Below, one piece after another: positions 1-8,234 of a DNA stretch of 64,000 nt. The translations under genes and the position numbers were made by a program. This DNA is from VXNJ01 sp965249595. GTDB lineage: Bacteria > Chloroflexota > UBA11872 > VXNJ01. Each line of letters opens with the position of its first letter. The first letter of the stretch is position 1. The notes under the pieces are model-generated. The model did not search any database. It was not told the DNA's origin and saw nothing but the letters and a program-made list of their open reading frames with translations. The stretch spans positions 1,364,001-1,428,000 of the forward strand of contig OZ252242.1 in assembly GCA_965249595.1 (NCBI GenBank), written 5' to 3'.

Positions 1-2782
1 GATGGTAACGGCGGCGATCCTCGCCGCCCTCGCCGGTATTTGACTTTGCGCCAATCGAGTTCATCGCCATCGCCAGTGCCTCGTGGGCCTCTTTGGAGAT
101 TGCGCCCAGCGAGATCGCCCCTGTCGCGAAACGGCGGACGATGCTCTCCTCCGCCTCAACTCGGGCGATGTCTAACGGTTGGTCGACCCAGCGGAAGTCG
201 AGCAATCCGCGCAGGGTCGTGGCCTTCTGATCATCGACCTCGCACTGATTGGCGAACTGGCGATAGGTGTTGAAGTTGTTCGACCCGGTGGCTTTTTGTA
301 AAAGGGCCACGGTGGCTGGATTGAGCATGTGGCGTTCGCCGTCGCGGTGCCATTGAAAAAACCCGCCGCTGGCCAATTCCAGATTGCCGGTCAATTTGCC
401 GTCCGGCGGATAGGCCGCTTGATGACGGCGGTCGTAATCGGCTTGCAATTCACCGATTGAAAGCCCGCCGATGCGTGACGGCGTCCAGGTGAAGTACTCA
501 TCGATCAGTTCGCTCGATAGCCCGACTGCCTCAAAGATCTGGGCGCCCTGGTAACTGCGAACGGTCGAGATGCCCATTTTGGACATGATTTTCAGCACGC
601 CCTTGGCCAGGCTGGACTGGTAATTGGCGACGGCCTTACCACTCTCGACGCGGTCTAGGATGCCGTCTTCGATGAGCTGCGATATTGACTCAAGGGCCAG
701 GTACGGATTGACGGCCTGGGCCCCGTAGCCGAGCAGGCAGGCCACCGAGTGCACGTCAAGTGCTTCACCGGTTTCGACCAGAATCCCGGCGGAGAGGCGC
801 TCACCGCTGCGGATTAGGTGGTGGTGGACACCCGCGACCGCCAACAGGGACGGAATCGGGGCTCGCTGGGAGTCGGCGTCGCGGTCGGAGATGACCAGGA
901 TCGAGCAGCCGTCGGCGATGGCCTCGCGGGCCTGTCGGCAAAGCCCGTCCATCGCCTGGGCCAGTGCCCCCGGTCCGTCGGTCGGGGCGTAGAGCGAATG
1001 CAGGGTCCGGGACCGTATTCCGGGAAGGTCAAGGGCGCTGATTTGGGCAGTCGTTTGATCATCGACGACTGGTGAATCGAGATGGAGCAGGCGGCAGTGC
1101 AAGGGGGTCGCCGAGAGAAGATTGCCTCTCCTGCCCAGCGTTGTGTCAATCGCCGTTACCAACTCCTCGCGGATGGCATCGACCGGTGGATTGGAAACCT
1201 GGGCAAACAGTTGGCGAAAGTAGTTAAACAGCGGTTGCGGGTGCTCGGAAAACACCGCCAGCGGCGTGTCCAAGCCCATCGAACCGACCGGCTCGGCGCC
1301 GGTTTGGGCCATCGGGGCCAATATCGCCTCGACATCCTCGTAGGTGAAGCCAAACGCGCGCTGGCGTTGCCGCAACGTTTCAGCAGCGCCGCCGCGCGAG
1401 GGGTCGGCTGGCGGCAGATCGGCGAGGCTGACCATATTCCGAGCCAACCACTCGCCGTAGGGCTCGGCCGTGGCAAGTTGGTCTTTGACCTGCTCATTGG
1501 TCAAGATCCCGCCGCGGCCCGGTTCCACCACGAAAATCTGGCCGGGCGCCAGGCGCCCGCGGGTGCGAACGTTTGCGGCGGCGATGTCCAGCACGCCGGT
1601 TTCGGAGGCCATTATCAGCCGCCCATCCCACGTTTCGGTATACCGGAAGGGTCGAAAGCCGTTGCGGTCCAGAATCGCCGCAATCGTCTGACCGTCGGTG
1701 GTCACCATCAGTGCCGGGCCGTCCCACGGCTCCATCAAACAAGCATGGAATCGGTAGAAGTCACGCATCGGCTCGGGCATTTCGGCGTGCCGCTCCCAAG
1801 CTTCCGGCACCATCATCAACAGGGCCTGCGGTAGCGGGCGCCCCGCCCGAACCAGCAGTTCGAGTACATTGTCGAAAGCCGCGGTGTCGGACGAGTCGGG
1901 TGTGACGATGGGGTGCAGCTGATCGATTACGTCGTCGAAGTCGGGATGGGATAATCCGGCTTGGCGGGCGGCCATCCAATTGACGTTTCCGCGCATGGTG
2001 TTGATCTCGCCGTTGTGGACGGTCATCCGGTAGGGATGGGCCAACCGCCAGGAGCCTAGGGTGTTGGTCGAGAAGCGAGAGTGAATGATGGCGAAATGGG
2101 CGACCATCCGTTCGTCATCCAGATCGAGAAAAAAGTCCCTGGTTTGCGTGGAGATCAGCATTCCTTTGTAAACGACGGTCAACGCTGACAGTGAACAGAT
2201 GAAAAACGAAGACGGGTCCCGCAGCGGCACTTGGGCGGCCCGATGCTCGATCAGTTTGCGGGTCAGAAAAAGGGTCCGTTCGACCGCCTGCGGGTCTTTC
2301 GGGCAGTCGGGGCCGAGGTCGATTAAGCATTGGACGATTTTTGGGCATCGTGCCCAGGCCATCCGGCCGATGCCCCCGCGATTGATTGGCACATCACGCC
2401 AAAGCAGGATGCGCTGACCGCGTTCCTCGGCAACCTGTTCGATCAATGCCCGGCAGGAGCCCGATTCTGAGCGCCCCGAGGGCAGAAATATCGATCCCAC
2501 CCCGTAGCGACCGGCCGGTGGTAGATCCACTCCTGCCAAAGCGGCCTGCGACCGGAAGAATTCGTCGGCGATTGGCAGCAGGATCCCTGATCCATCACCG
2601 GTCAGCGGATCGGAGTTTTTGGCTCCGCGGTGGGCCAGGTTTTCCAGGATCGAAAGGGCATCGTCGACCAACCGGTGGGTTCGCCGGCCCTCCAGATCGG
2701 CGATCATGCCGACCCCGCAATTGGCGTGTTCGGCGGCCGGGTCCCAGAGTCCTTGGTGCGCGGTTCGCGCGTTAGAGGTCAA
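1..2782 (-). CDS. gltB: Glutamate synthase large subunit, 5' part (cut by left edge)
   Basis: Makes glutamate from 2-oxoglutarate and glutamine-derived ammonia (GOGAT, nitrogen assimilation). About 927 codons are present; the rest of the FMN/Fe-S domain and the C-terminal domain lie beyond the left edge. Reading the minus strand gives an N-terminal glutamine amidotransferase type 2 domain with the nucleophile cysteine in an AxCGVGM motif close to the start. The glutamate-synthase central domain follows (RSYQGAQIFEAVGL), and at the edge the start of the FMN domain (SIGAKSNTGEGGEDRRRY). The start is uncertain. I see no ATG, and TTG at 2782 or 2800 precedes the cysteine by about 18-24 residues, the usual length of the cleaved propeptide. 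It lies 128 bp downstream of rpoD on the same strand. No small subunit (gltD) is visible. Confidence 0.93.
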   Translation of the reverse strand, partial: MTSNARTAHQGLWDPAAEHANCGVGMIADLEGRRTHRLVDDALSILENLAHRGAKNSDPLTGDGSGILLPIADEFFRSQAALAGVDLPPAGRYGVGSIFLPSGRSESGSCRALIEQVAEERGQRILLWRDVPINRGGIGRMAWARCPKIVQCLIDLGPDCPKDPQAVERTLFLTRKLIEHRAAQVPLRDPSSFFICSLSALTVVYKGMLISTQTRDFFLDLDDERMVAHFAIIHSRFSTNTLGSWRLAHPYRMTVHNGEINTMRGNVNWMAARQAGLSHPDFDDVIDQLHPIVTPDSSDTAAFDNVLELLVRAGRPLPQALLMMVPEAWERHAEMPEPMRDFYRFHACLMEPWDGPALMVTTDGQTIAAILDRNGFRPFRYTETWDGRLIMASETGVLDIAAANVRTRGRLAPGQIFVVEPGRGGILTNEQVKDQLATAEPYGEWLARNMVSLADLPPADPSRGGAAETLRQRQRAFGFTYEDVEAILAPMAQTGAEPVGSMGLDTPLAVFSEHPQPLFNYFRQLFAQVSNPPVDAIREELVTAIDTTLGRRGNLLSATPLHCRLLHLDSPVVDDQTTAQISALDLPGIRSRTLHSLYAPTDGPGALAQAMDGLCRQAREAIADGCSILVISDRDADSQRAPIPSLLAVAGVHHHLIRSGERLSAGILVETGEALDVHSVACLLGYGAQAVNPYLALESISQLIEDGILDRVESGKAVANYQSSLAKGVLKIMSKMGISTVRSYQGAQIFEAVGLSSELIDEYFTWTPSRIGGLSIGELQADYDRRHQAAYPPDGKLTGNLELASGGFFQWHRDGERHMLNPATVALLQKATGSNNFNTYRQFANQCEVDDQKATTLRGLLDFRWVDQPLDIARVEAEESIVRRFATGAISLGAISKEAHEALAMAMNSIGAKSNTGEGGEDRRRYH

Positions 2783-2910
2783 TGCTGTGCTGGGTTGCAA
2801 AGGACTGGAGCTATGGGCGCTAAGAGATTCCGAGGCGGCCGCCAATGGCCGCTGGCCCGCACCGTCGCTGGGGAGAAATTTTACTCGTGCCCGCTGTTTA
2901 CCGTATTTTG

Positions 2911-4353
2911 TTAGGTTACCGCTTGGGCGCGCCCAAGCGGATTCTCGATGTAATCCTGCAAGGCCTGTGCACGGCGGGGGTGGCGCAGCTTTCGAATGGC
3001 CTTGCTCTCGATTTGACGAATGCGTTCACGGGTCACGTCAAAACGCTGCCCAACCTCTTCAAGGGTCCAGGTTCGCCCGTCACCGATTCCAAAGCGAAGC
3101 ATGATGACGTTGCGTTCGCGTTCGTCTAGTTCCTCAAGCACCCGCAGAACGGCATCCTGCAGGTTGCGATGGGCGGCCGCATCGGCCGGGGCGACGATGG
3201 ACTGGTCTTCGATGAAATCGCCCAATTGGGAGTCCTCGTCCTCGCCGATCGGCGTATCGAGGGAGACCGGCTGTTGGGCAACCTTGCGAATCTCTACGAC
3301 TTTGTCTATCGATATCGATAGGGCTTCGGCCAGCTCTTCATGGGTGGGTTCGTGGCCGTTTTCCTGGAGCAGTTCGCGCGTTTTGCGAATCAGCTTGTTA
3401 ATGGTTTCAACCATGTGCACCGGGATGCGTATCGTGCGGGCCTGGTCGGCGATGGAGCGGGTGATTGCCTGGCGAATCCACCATGTCGCATAAGTGGAGA
3501 ACTTATAACCGCGCCGGTAGTCGAATTTTTCGACCGCCCGCACCAGGCCGATGTTGCCTTCCTGGATAAGGTCAAGGAGCGACATTCCGCGGCCGGTGTA
3601 TTTCTTGGCCACAGATACCACCAAGCGCAAGTTTGATTTGATTAGGCGTTCGCGGGCCCGCATTGAACCAGCTTCCATCTGGCGGGCCAATTTGACCTCT
3701 TCGCGGGCGGTTAAGAGATTGGCGCGGCCAATCTCACGCAGGTACATCCGAACCGGGTCGTCGAGCGAACTGGTTGGCGAGGCGATCGGGGCCACGTTGG
3801 CGGGCACCGTTTCATTCGTTTCGCCGTTCGACGGAGGGCTTTCTCGGTCCAATCCTTCCGAGAGGATCTTGACGCTCTCGCTCATAAGGCGTTGATAGAG
3901 CTCGTCTACCTGGTCCATCTCCTCCTCGACCTCCGGGATAACCGCGAGGATATCGTCGTAGGTCACGTAGCCGTCGCGCTTGCCCTTGGTTACGAGGGCC
4001 TCCATCTCGGCCGAAATATCGGGGGATATTTCAATTTCGTCAGCCTCGGGCGGTTGCGATAAAACGTCGATGTGTTCGGCGGTGAGCTCTTGGTGTAGCT
4101 TGTGCTTCGAACCGAAATTGTCTATATCTAGTTCGGGGAATATCGAAAAGACTTCCTCTAACGTGACCCAACCCCGTTCTTGCCACTGTGCCAACAGCGT
4201 TTCAAACGGCACTTCGGGTGGCTTGGCTCCAGACGCATCGGCCTGGGCTAGATCTTCGTTGGGATGCCCGCTATTGGCGGACGCAGGAACTTGTTTGGGC
4301 GGCGACTTTGACGATTTGCTCCGCTTGGTCTTAGAGGTCGTCTTGCTTGCCAA
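2911..4353 (-). CDS. rpoD: Primary RNA polymerase sigma factor (sigma-70/RpoD)
   Basis: Housekeeping sigma factor of 480 aa. Regions 1.2 (about residues 196-225, DPVRMYLREIG), 2 (230-300, with the promoter-melting segment YKFSTYATWWIRQAITR), 3 (about 310-385) and 4 (about 400-465, helix-turn-helix VTRERIRQIESKAIRKLRHP) are all present. Ahead of them lies a Lys/Ser-rich tail and then what looks like two tandem copies of the sigma 1.1 domain (about 53-99 and 119-165). Both have a GWVT/GYVT turn, an acidic helix and a closing IDVL/VKIL strand. A single copy is the norm in the family. The gene follows dnaG on the same strand, the classic dnaG-rpoD arrangement, with a 200 bp gap that could hold its own promoter. 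Confidence 0.97.
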   Translation of the reverse strand: MASKTTSKTKRSKSSKSPPKQVPASANSGHPNEDLAQADASGAKPPEVPFETLLAQWQERGWVTLEEVFSIFPELDIDNFGSKHKLHQELTAEHIDVLSQPPEADEIEISPDISAEMEALVTKGKRDGYVTYDDILAVIPEVEEEMDQVDELYQRLMSESVKILSEGLDRESPPSNGETNETVPANVAPIASPTSSLDDPVRMYLREIGRANLLTAREEVKLARQMEAGSMRARERLIKSNLRLVVSVAKKYTGRGMSLLDLIQEGNIGLVRAVEKFDYRRGYKFSTYATWWIRQAITRSIADQARTIRIPVHMVETINKLIRKTRELLQENGHEPTHEELAEALSISIDKVVEIRKVAQQPVSLDTPIGEDEDSQLGDFIEDQSIVAPADAAAHRNLQDAVLRVLEELDERERNVIMLRFGIGDGRTWTLEEVGQRFDVTRERIRQIESKAIRKLRHPRRAQALQDYIENPLGRAQAVT

Positions 4354-4520
4354 CTTGGTCCCTGTTCCCCCGGTTATTGAATCGAGCGTTCATCCCAACA
4401 TCCCATCAGCTACCCAAAACCCGGTGGCGCGTTTGACCTGGAACCACCGAATCAGGTGGATTCCGCAACGAGTCGACGGTACTAAAGATCTGTGAAATTG
4501 CCCTCGATTAACAAATCAGG

Positions 4521-4541
4521 TTCGCCGTTCAAATCGGCGAA
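4521..4541 (-). terminator. Hairpin just after dnaG, possible weak terminator or attenuator
   Basis: Perfect 7 bp inverted repeat TTCGCCG/CGGCGAA with a 7-base loop, about 12 bases after the dnaG stop on the minus strand. The bases that follow are only moderately T-rich, so complete termination is unlikely. It may adjust read-through from dnaG into rpoD. The rest of the 4354-4553 gap shows no further clear feature. Confidence 0.4.
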
Positions 4542-4553
4542 TTTGAAACAATT

Positions 4554-6380
4554 CTAGGTGGAAATTGAGAGCGTGCTCAGTTGCCGGTCGATCAGCGAAC
4601 GTTCACGTACCAGACCCGCCAATTCATCCAGCGCCTGCTTGCGAACGTCGCCGTCGGTGTCGCTGCTGAGCAATGAGCGGGCGCGCTCGGCCTCGGCCTC
4701 TATTCGCCGCCGCCGCAGCTCAAGCACCAGTCGCCCAAGGTCGGCGAGGAGTTGCGACTCGCTGATTTCCGCCGGAAGACGGCTGTTGACGGCTGCCAAT
4801 TCGGCCAAGTAGGGGGCCATGTCGGCGCCTAGATGGGCGGCCAAGTAATCAACGGCCGATTCCGAGGACTGCAGGCGCGAAAGCAATTCGAAGACGGTTC
4901 GGGCGCGGCCGGAATCGAATGCCGCGACCGGTAGACCGTCCCGCCCGATTGCGTGGCGCAAAAGGGCCGGGTTGCGCATGCCCAGAGCGCACAGGCGGTC
5001 GTCGATGGTTATTGCTGCGCGGTCGCCACGGGCAGCTGGTGCGCCCTGTTCGCCCAGGCTTGTGCCGCTGCGGGCGCCGCGGCGGAGTTGGTCCTCGATT
5101 ACCTGCGGGGCGATTTCAAGGCGTTTGGCCAGGGCGGCCACGTAGTCGGCGCGGGCCACCGGGTCGCCACCGGCCACCCGGCGCAGGTAGGGGATCGCCT
5201 GCGAAAAAGCCTTTGCCCGACCCTGTCGGGTATCAACGCCGGCCTGGGCCACGATCGCATCGAACAAGTGCTCGGCCAATGGTTGCGAACCGTCGATGAT
5301 GGCGCCAAAACGTGATATATCGGCGCGAATCAAGTCATCCGGATCGGACCCCGCTGGCAATGTCGCAATACGGATTTCGGCATCGAGCCGCCCTTCGTGC
5401 CAGGTGAGCCGCCCCAAGTCGGCCTCCATGCGCTCCAGGTTCCGTCGCCCGGCGGCCTGACCGGCAACGTCGCCGTCCATACATAGAACGATTTGGTCGA
5501 CCTGGCTGGCGATCGAACGAAACTGCCGCTCGGTCAATGAAGTGCCCATCGAGGCAACGACGTTCTCGATTCCGGCTTGATGGGCGCTGATCACGTCGGT
5601 GTAGCCCTCGACGATGATTGCCCGCCGAGTTCGCCGCAATTCGGGCAACGCAAGATCGAGCCCGTAGAGCAGATTGCCTTTATCAAACACCGCCGTTGTG
5701 GCCGTGTTTACGTACTTGGCCGGATCATCTGCCAGAGTCCGGCCACCGAACCCGGCCACCCGACCCTTAATCGAGCGGATGGGAAACATCAATCGGCCGC
5801 GAAACGCGTCATAGTGGCTGCCGCGATCACCGGTACGAATCACCCCGGCCGCCAACATCAAATCATCACCGGCTCCGCGCTGGCGCAAATGACTAAGCAG
5901 GCTATCCCAACCCGATGGCGCCAACCCCAATCGGAAGCGCCGCTGCAGCTCCGGCGTTATCCCGCGCTCCTCAAGATACGCGCGGGCCGAGGCCCCCTCG
6001 GGAAGATTGGCCAGTTGGGATTCGAAATAACTGCAGGCGCTCTCGACCACCTCCAAGAGTGCTTTCAGGTGTGCCACTTGCGCCGGATCACGCTGCTGCG
6101 TGCGTACGTTTACACCGGACTCGTTAGCCAGTTGAACCAGAGCCTGTCGGAAGTCCAAGTTCTCGGTCTTCATCACGAACGTGAATATGTCCCCCGCCTC
6201 GCCGCAGCCAAAACACTTGTAATTTCCAGAATCCGGAAAGACAAAAAATGAAGGAGTTCGTTCTTCGTGAAACGGGCAACGCCCGCGCAGGTTTTGGCCT
6301 GAACGCTGCAGGGAAACCGAACGACCGATAACCGCTTCGGCGGAGAGCCGCATCTTGATCTCGTCGATTTCGCCGGCCAT
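4554..6380 (-). CDS. dnaG: DNA primase
   Basis: Synthesises RNA primers for replication. It has about 608 aa from the ATG at 6380; a GTG directly upstream at 6383 is also possible. The ATG is preferred because a GGGAG ribosome site lies 4 bases before it. The N-terminal CHC2-type zinc finger is intact (about C35, H38, C56, C59; CPFHEE and CFGCGEAGD). The catalytic core follows, then the Toprim domain with VEGYTDVISAHQAG and the acidic CMDGDVAG metal-binding motif. A C-terminal helical DnaB-binding region closes the protein. It lies upstream of rpoD on the same strand, as in the macromolecular-synthesis operon, but no rpsU is seen next to it. The divergent neighbour is the PhyH gene. Confidence 0.97.
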   Translation of the reverse strand: MAGEIDEIKMRLSAEAVIGRSVSLQRSGQNLRGRCPFHEERTPSFFVFPDSGNYKCFGCGEAGDIFTFVMKTENLDFRQALVQLANESGVNVRTQQRDPAQVAHLKALLEVVESACSYFESQLANLPEGASARAYLEERGITPELQRRFRLGLAPSGWDSLLSHLRQRGAGDDLMLAAGVIRTGDRGSHYDAFRGRLMFPIRSIKGRVAGFGGRTLADDPAKYVNTATTAVFDKGNLLYGLDLALPELRRTRRAIIVEGYTDVISAHQAGIENVVASMGTSLTERQFRSIASQVDQIVLCMDGDVAGQAAGRRNLERMEADLGRLTWHEGRLDAEIRIATLPAGSDPDDLIRADISRFGAIIDGSQPLAEHLFDAIVAQAGVDTRQGRAKAFSQAIPYLRRVAGGDPVARADYVAALAKRLEIAPQVIEDQLRRGARSGTSLGEQGAPAARGDRAAITIDDRLCALGMRNPALLRHAIGRDGLPVAAFDSGRARTVFELLSRLQSSESAVDYLAAHLGADMAPYLAELAAVNSRLPAEISESQLLADLGRLVLELRRRRIEAEAERARSLLSSDTDGDVRKQALDELAGLVRERSLIDRQLSTLSIST

Positions 6381-6536
6381 CACACTCCCGCGATCACTCT
6401 TTGCCGGTGTCGGGGACCGGCCGCTAATTTTGGTAAATGCGGACTATTGGCCGCCACCCCGCCAGCAGCCCGAGGCCGCCCGCGGCGCCACGTTCATTAT
6501 TCTTTGAAACGGGCGATTGGCCAACTGGTGGACGTA

Positions 6537-7397
6537 ATGACGGAACGGGATTTTGGCGGACATTTATTTACCGCCGACGAGCGTGAAATATTCGAGCGTG
6601 ACGGTTACCTGGCTCTTCCCGGCGCCCTCTCGCCGGAACTCAATGACCAGCTGGTGCAGGCGGTCGACCGCTGTTGGGAAAAGGGCTTTGAGGGCGATGT
6701 GAAGCACGATAGGCAGCTCAGGCAGCGACTTAACATGCTCGGCTTTATCGGCCACGATCGCCTGTTTTTCGATATGGTCTGTAACGAGAAAATCCTGCCC
6801 AAGATTTTTGGAATCCTTGGCTGGAATATCTACCTTTATCACTCGCACCTGGCTGTTTCAGGGCGCGAAAGCGGCCACTATGACCCGTCCGGCCAAACCT
6901 GGGGCTGGCACCAGGATTCAGGTCAACTAAATTTTGACCTTGAAACGGATCCCAGACCGCGTGTCTCGGCGAAAGTTGCCTATTTCATTACCGATGTGTC
7001 AGAACCCGGACGGGGCAATTTCTGGGTCAAGCCAGGTTCACACTTAGACAACAAGCTCGTATTACCGCCCGACGGCCGGGGTCAACCGGAGGGGGCCGTC
7101 CCGGTGCTGGCCAGTCCGGGCGATGCGGTGATTTTTGACCGGCGGCTCTGGCACTCGGCGACTCCCAATTACTCCGACACGGTGCGCAAAGTTCTCTTCT
7201 ACGGATACGGCTATCGCTGGCTGCACGCCCGCGACGAGATGGTCTATCCGGCGGAGTGGTACGAGACTGCCGATCCGATCATGCGGCAAATGCTCGGCTA
7301 CTCCTCGACCAACCATGGCCGAACATCACCGAGCGACGAGGATGTACCGCTGCGCGCCTGGATGAAAGAAAACTCAGCCGAATTGGCAGCCGTCTAA
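6537..7397 (+). CDS. Phytanoyl-CoA dioxygenase (PhyH) family protein
   Basis: Fe(II)/2-oxoglutarate-dependent oxygenase of about 286 aa. The iron ligands of the double-stranded beta-helix are visible: HxD in WGWHQDSGQ and the distal His in DRRLWHSATPN, followed by an Arg (VRKVLFYGY) suited to binding the 2-oxoglutarate carboxylate. The frame is open further upstream, to GTG 6528 and ATG 6447. The ATG at 6537 (MTERDFGGHLFTADE) was chosen because homologous sequence appears to begin there. The substrate cannot be told from sequence; members act on phytanoyl-CoA, ectoine, halogenated or alkylated small molecules. It is followed by a GNAT gene 50 bases away, probably co-transcribed. It lies divergent from dnaG. 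Confidence 0.85.
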   Translation: MTERDFGGHLFTADEREIFERDGYLALPGALSPELNDQLVQAVDRCWEKGFEGDVKHDRQLRQRLNMLGFIGHDRLFFDMVCNEKILPKIFGILGWNIYLYHSHLAVSGRESGHYDPSGQTWGWHQDSGQLNFDLETDPRPRVSAKVAYFITDVSEPGRGNFWVKPGSHLDNKLVLPPDGRGQPEGAVPVLASPGDAVIFDRRLWHSATPNYSDTVRKVLFYGYGYRWLHARDEMVYPAEWYETADPIMRQMLGYSSTNHGRTSPSDEDVPLRAWMKENSAELAAV

Positions 7398-7447
7398 TAG
7401 GACGTTCGGCAGCCGGTGTCAATCCGCCGCTGCTTACGGCAGCGGGC

Positions 7448-8119
7448 GTGACCTATCGCTGGGCCGAGCCGAGTGACGAAATCGACGTCGCCCACTTGTT
7501 GGTCACCTCGGCCGGGGAGATGGGCAGCGCCGTACTAGGCATGGGAAGCCCGGAGCGCGCGTTGACGGCGTGTGCGAAATTCTTTGCCAGCCCGGGCTGT
7601 TTGCACGCCAGGGAAACGGCATTGGTTGCCTGTGTTGACCAGCGCGTTACCGGCCTGGTAACGTTTACCGCGCTGGGCCAGATCCGCAATCGAAACGTGG
7701 CCACCATCTGGCCCTTGCTTAGAGCGTTGGGGCCAATCCTGGCGATCCGATCAATACTTCGCGGCCGCCTACCCACGGCTCTTGGCCCGCGCCCGATCAT
7801 CCCGCGCTTTTTGCGCCGTCGTAACGAAGCGCCGATGGTGCCTGACGCATCCGTTGGCGACTATTACATCGCCGCATTGGCGGTCGATGCCAGGCATCGT
7901 CGGCAGGGCATCGGGTCCTGTCTGTTGGACCTGGCAACCACCGCCGCAATCGATCGGGGTGCCCGGGTGCTGGCAGTCAACGTATTTGCCGAAAACACCG
8001 CCGCGATCGATCTTTATGCGCAGAAGGGATTCGCTCCAATCCGCCGGATTGAGCCTGACCTGGGTGGCGTCGCCACCACCATAGATTCAATCCTTTCGCT
8101 GCAAAAGCGCCTTCCTTAA
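7448..8119 (+). CDS. GNAT family N-acetyltransferase
   Basis: About 223 aa. The C-terminal half carries the GNAT acetyl-CoA site: the beta4 strand YYIAALAVDARHRRQGIGSC, whose R/QxxGxG/A loop is RRQGIG, then a typical AVNVFAENTAAIDLYAQKGF segment. The N-terminal half is less conserved and includes a basic linker. The reading frame runs back into the PhyH gene; GTG at 7448 is the best start after the PhyH stop, though its ribosome site is weak. The acetyl acceptor is unknown. The gene is convergent with ppdK. Confidence 0.75.
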   Translation: MTYRWAEPSDEIDVAHLLVTSAGEMGSAVLGMGSPERALTACAKFFASPGCLHARETALVACVDQRVTGLVTFTALGQIRNRNVATIWPLLRALGPILAIRSILRGRLPTALGPRPIIPRFLRRRNEAPMVPDASVGDYYIAALAVDARHRRQGIGSCLLDLATTAAIDRGARVLAVNVFAENTAAIDLYAQKGFAPIRRIEPDLGGVATTIDSILSLQKRLP

Positions 8120-8234
8120 ATACGAAAGCCTTATCACGCGGCTTCGCTAGTCCCGCCCGTTGCCGATCGGGCAGCCAAATCAATCAGACGGCCCGATAGG
8201 GCCTCGCCTCGATTGGTCCCCGCCAAAAGAGCGG
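8120..8234. other. Convergent intergenic gap with small hairpins
   Basis: Short gap between the GNAT gene and the true end of ppdK. It holds short GC-rich inverted repeats (GGCCC-GATA-GGGCC at 8190-8203; GCCCG/CGGGC near 8155-8172) that could slow polymerase from both sides. There is no T-tract, so a terminator call is weak. Confidence 0.25.

Noticed and set aside
1082..1834. A 250-codon plus-strand open frame opposite gltB
   Set aside because: The minus strand encodes continuous, clearly conserved glutamate synthase; the plus frame is a GC-driven shadow with no recognisable motifs.
5577..6251. A 224-codon plus-strand frame opposite dnaG
   Set aside because: Lies fully over the conserved Toprim and core domains of DnaG and shows no family features or ribosome site.
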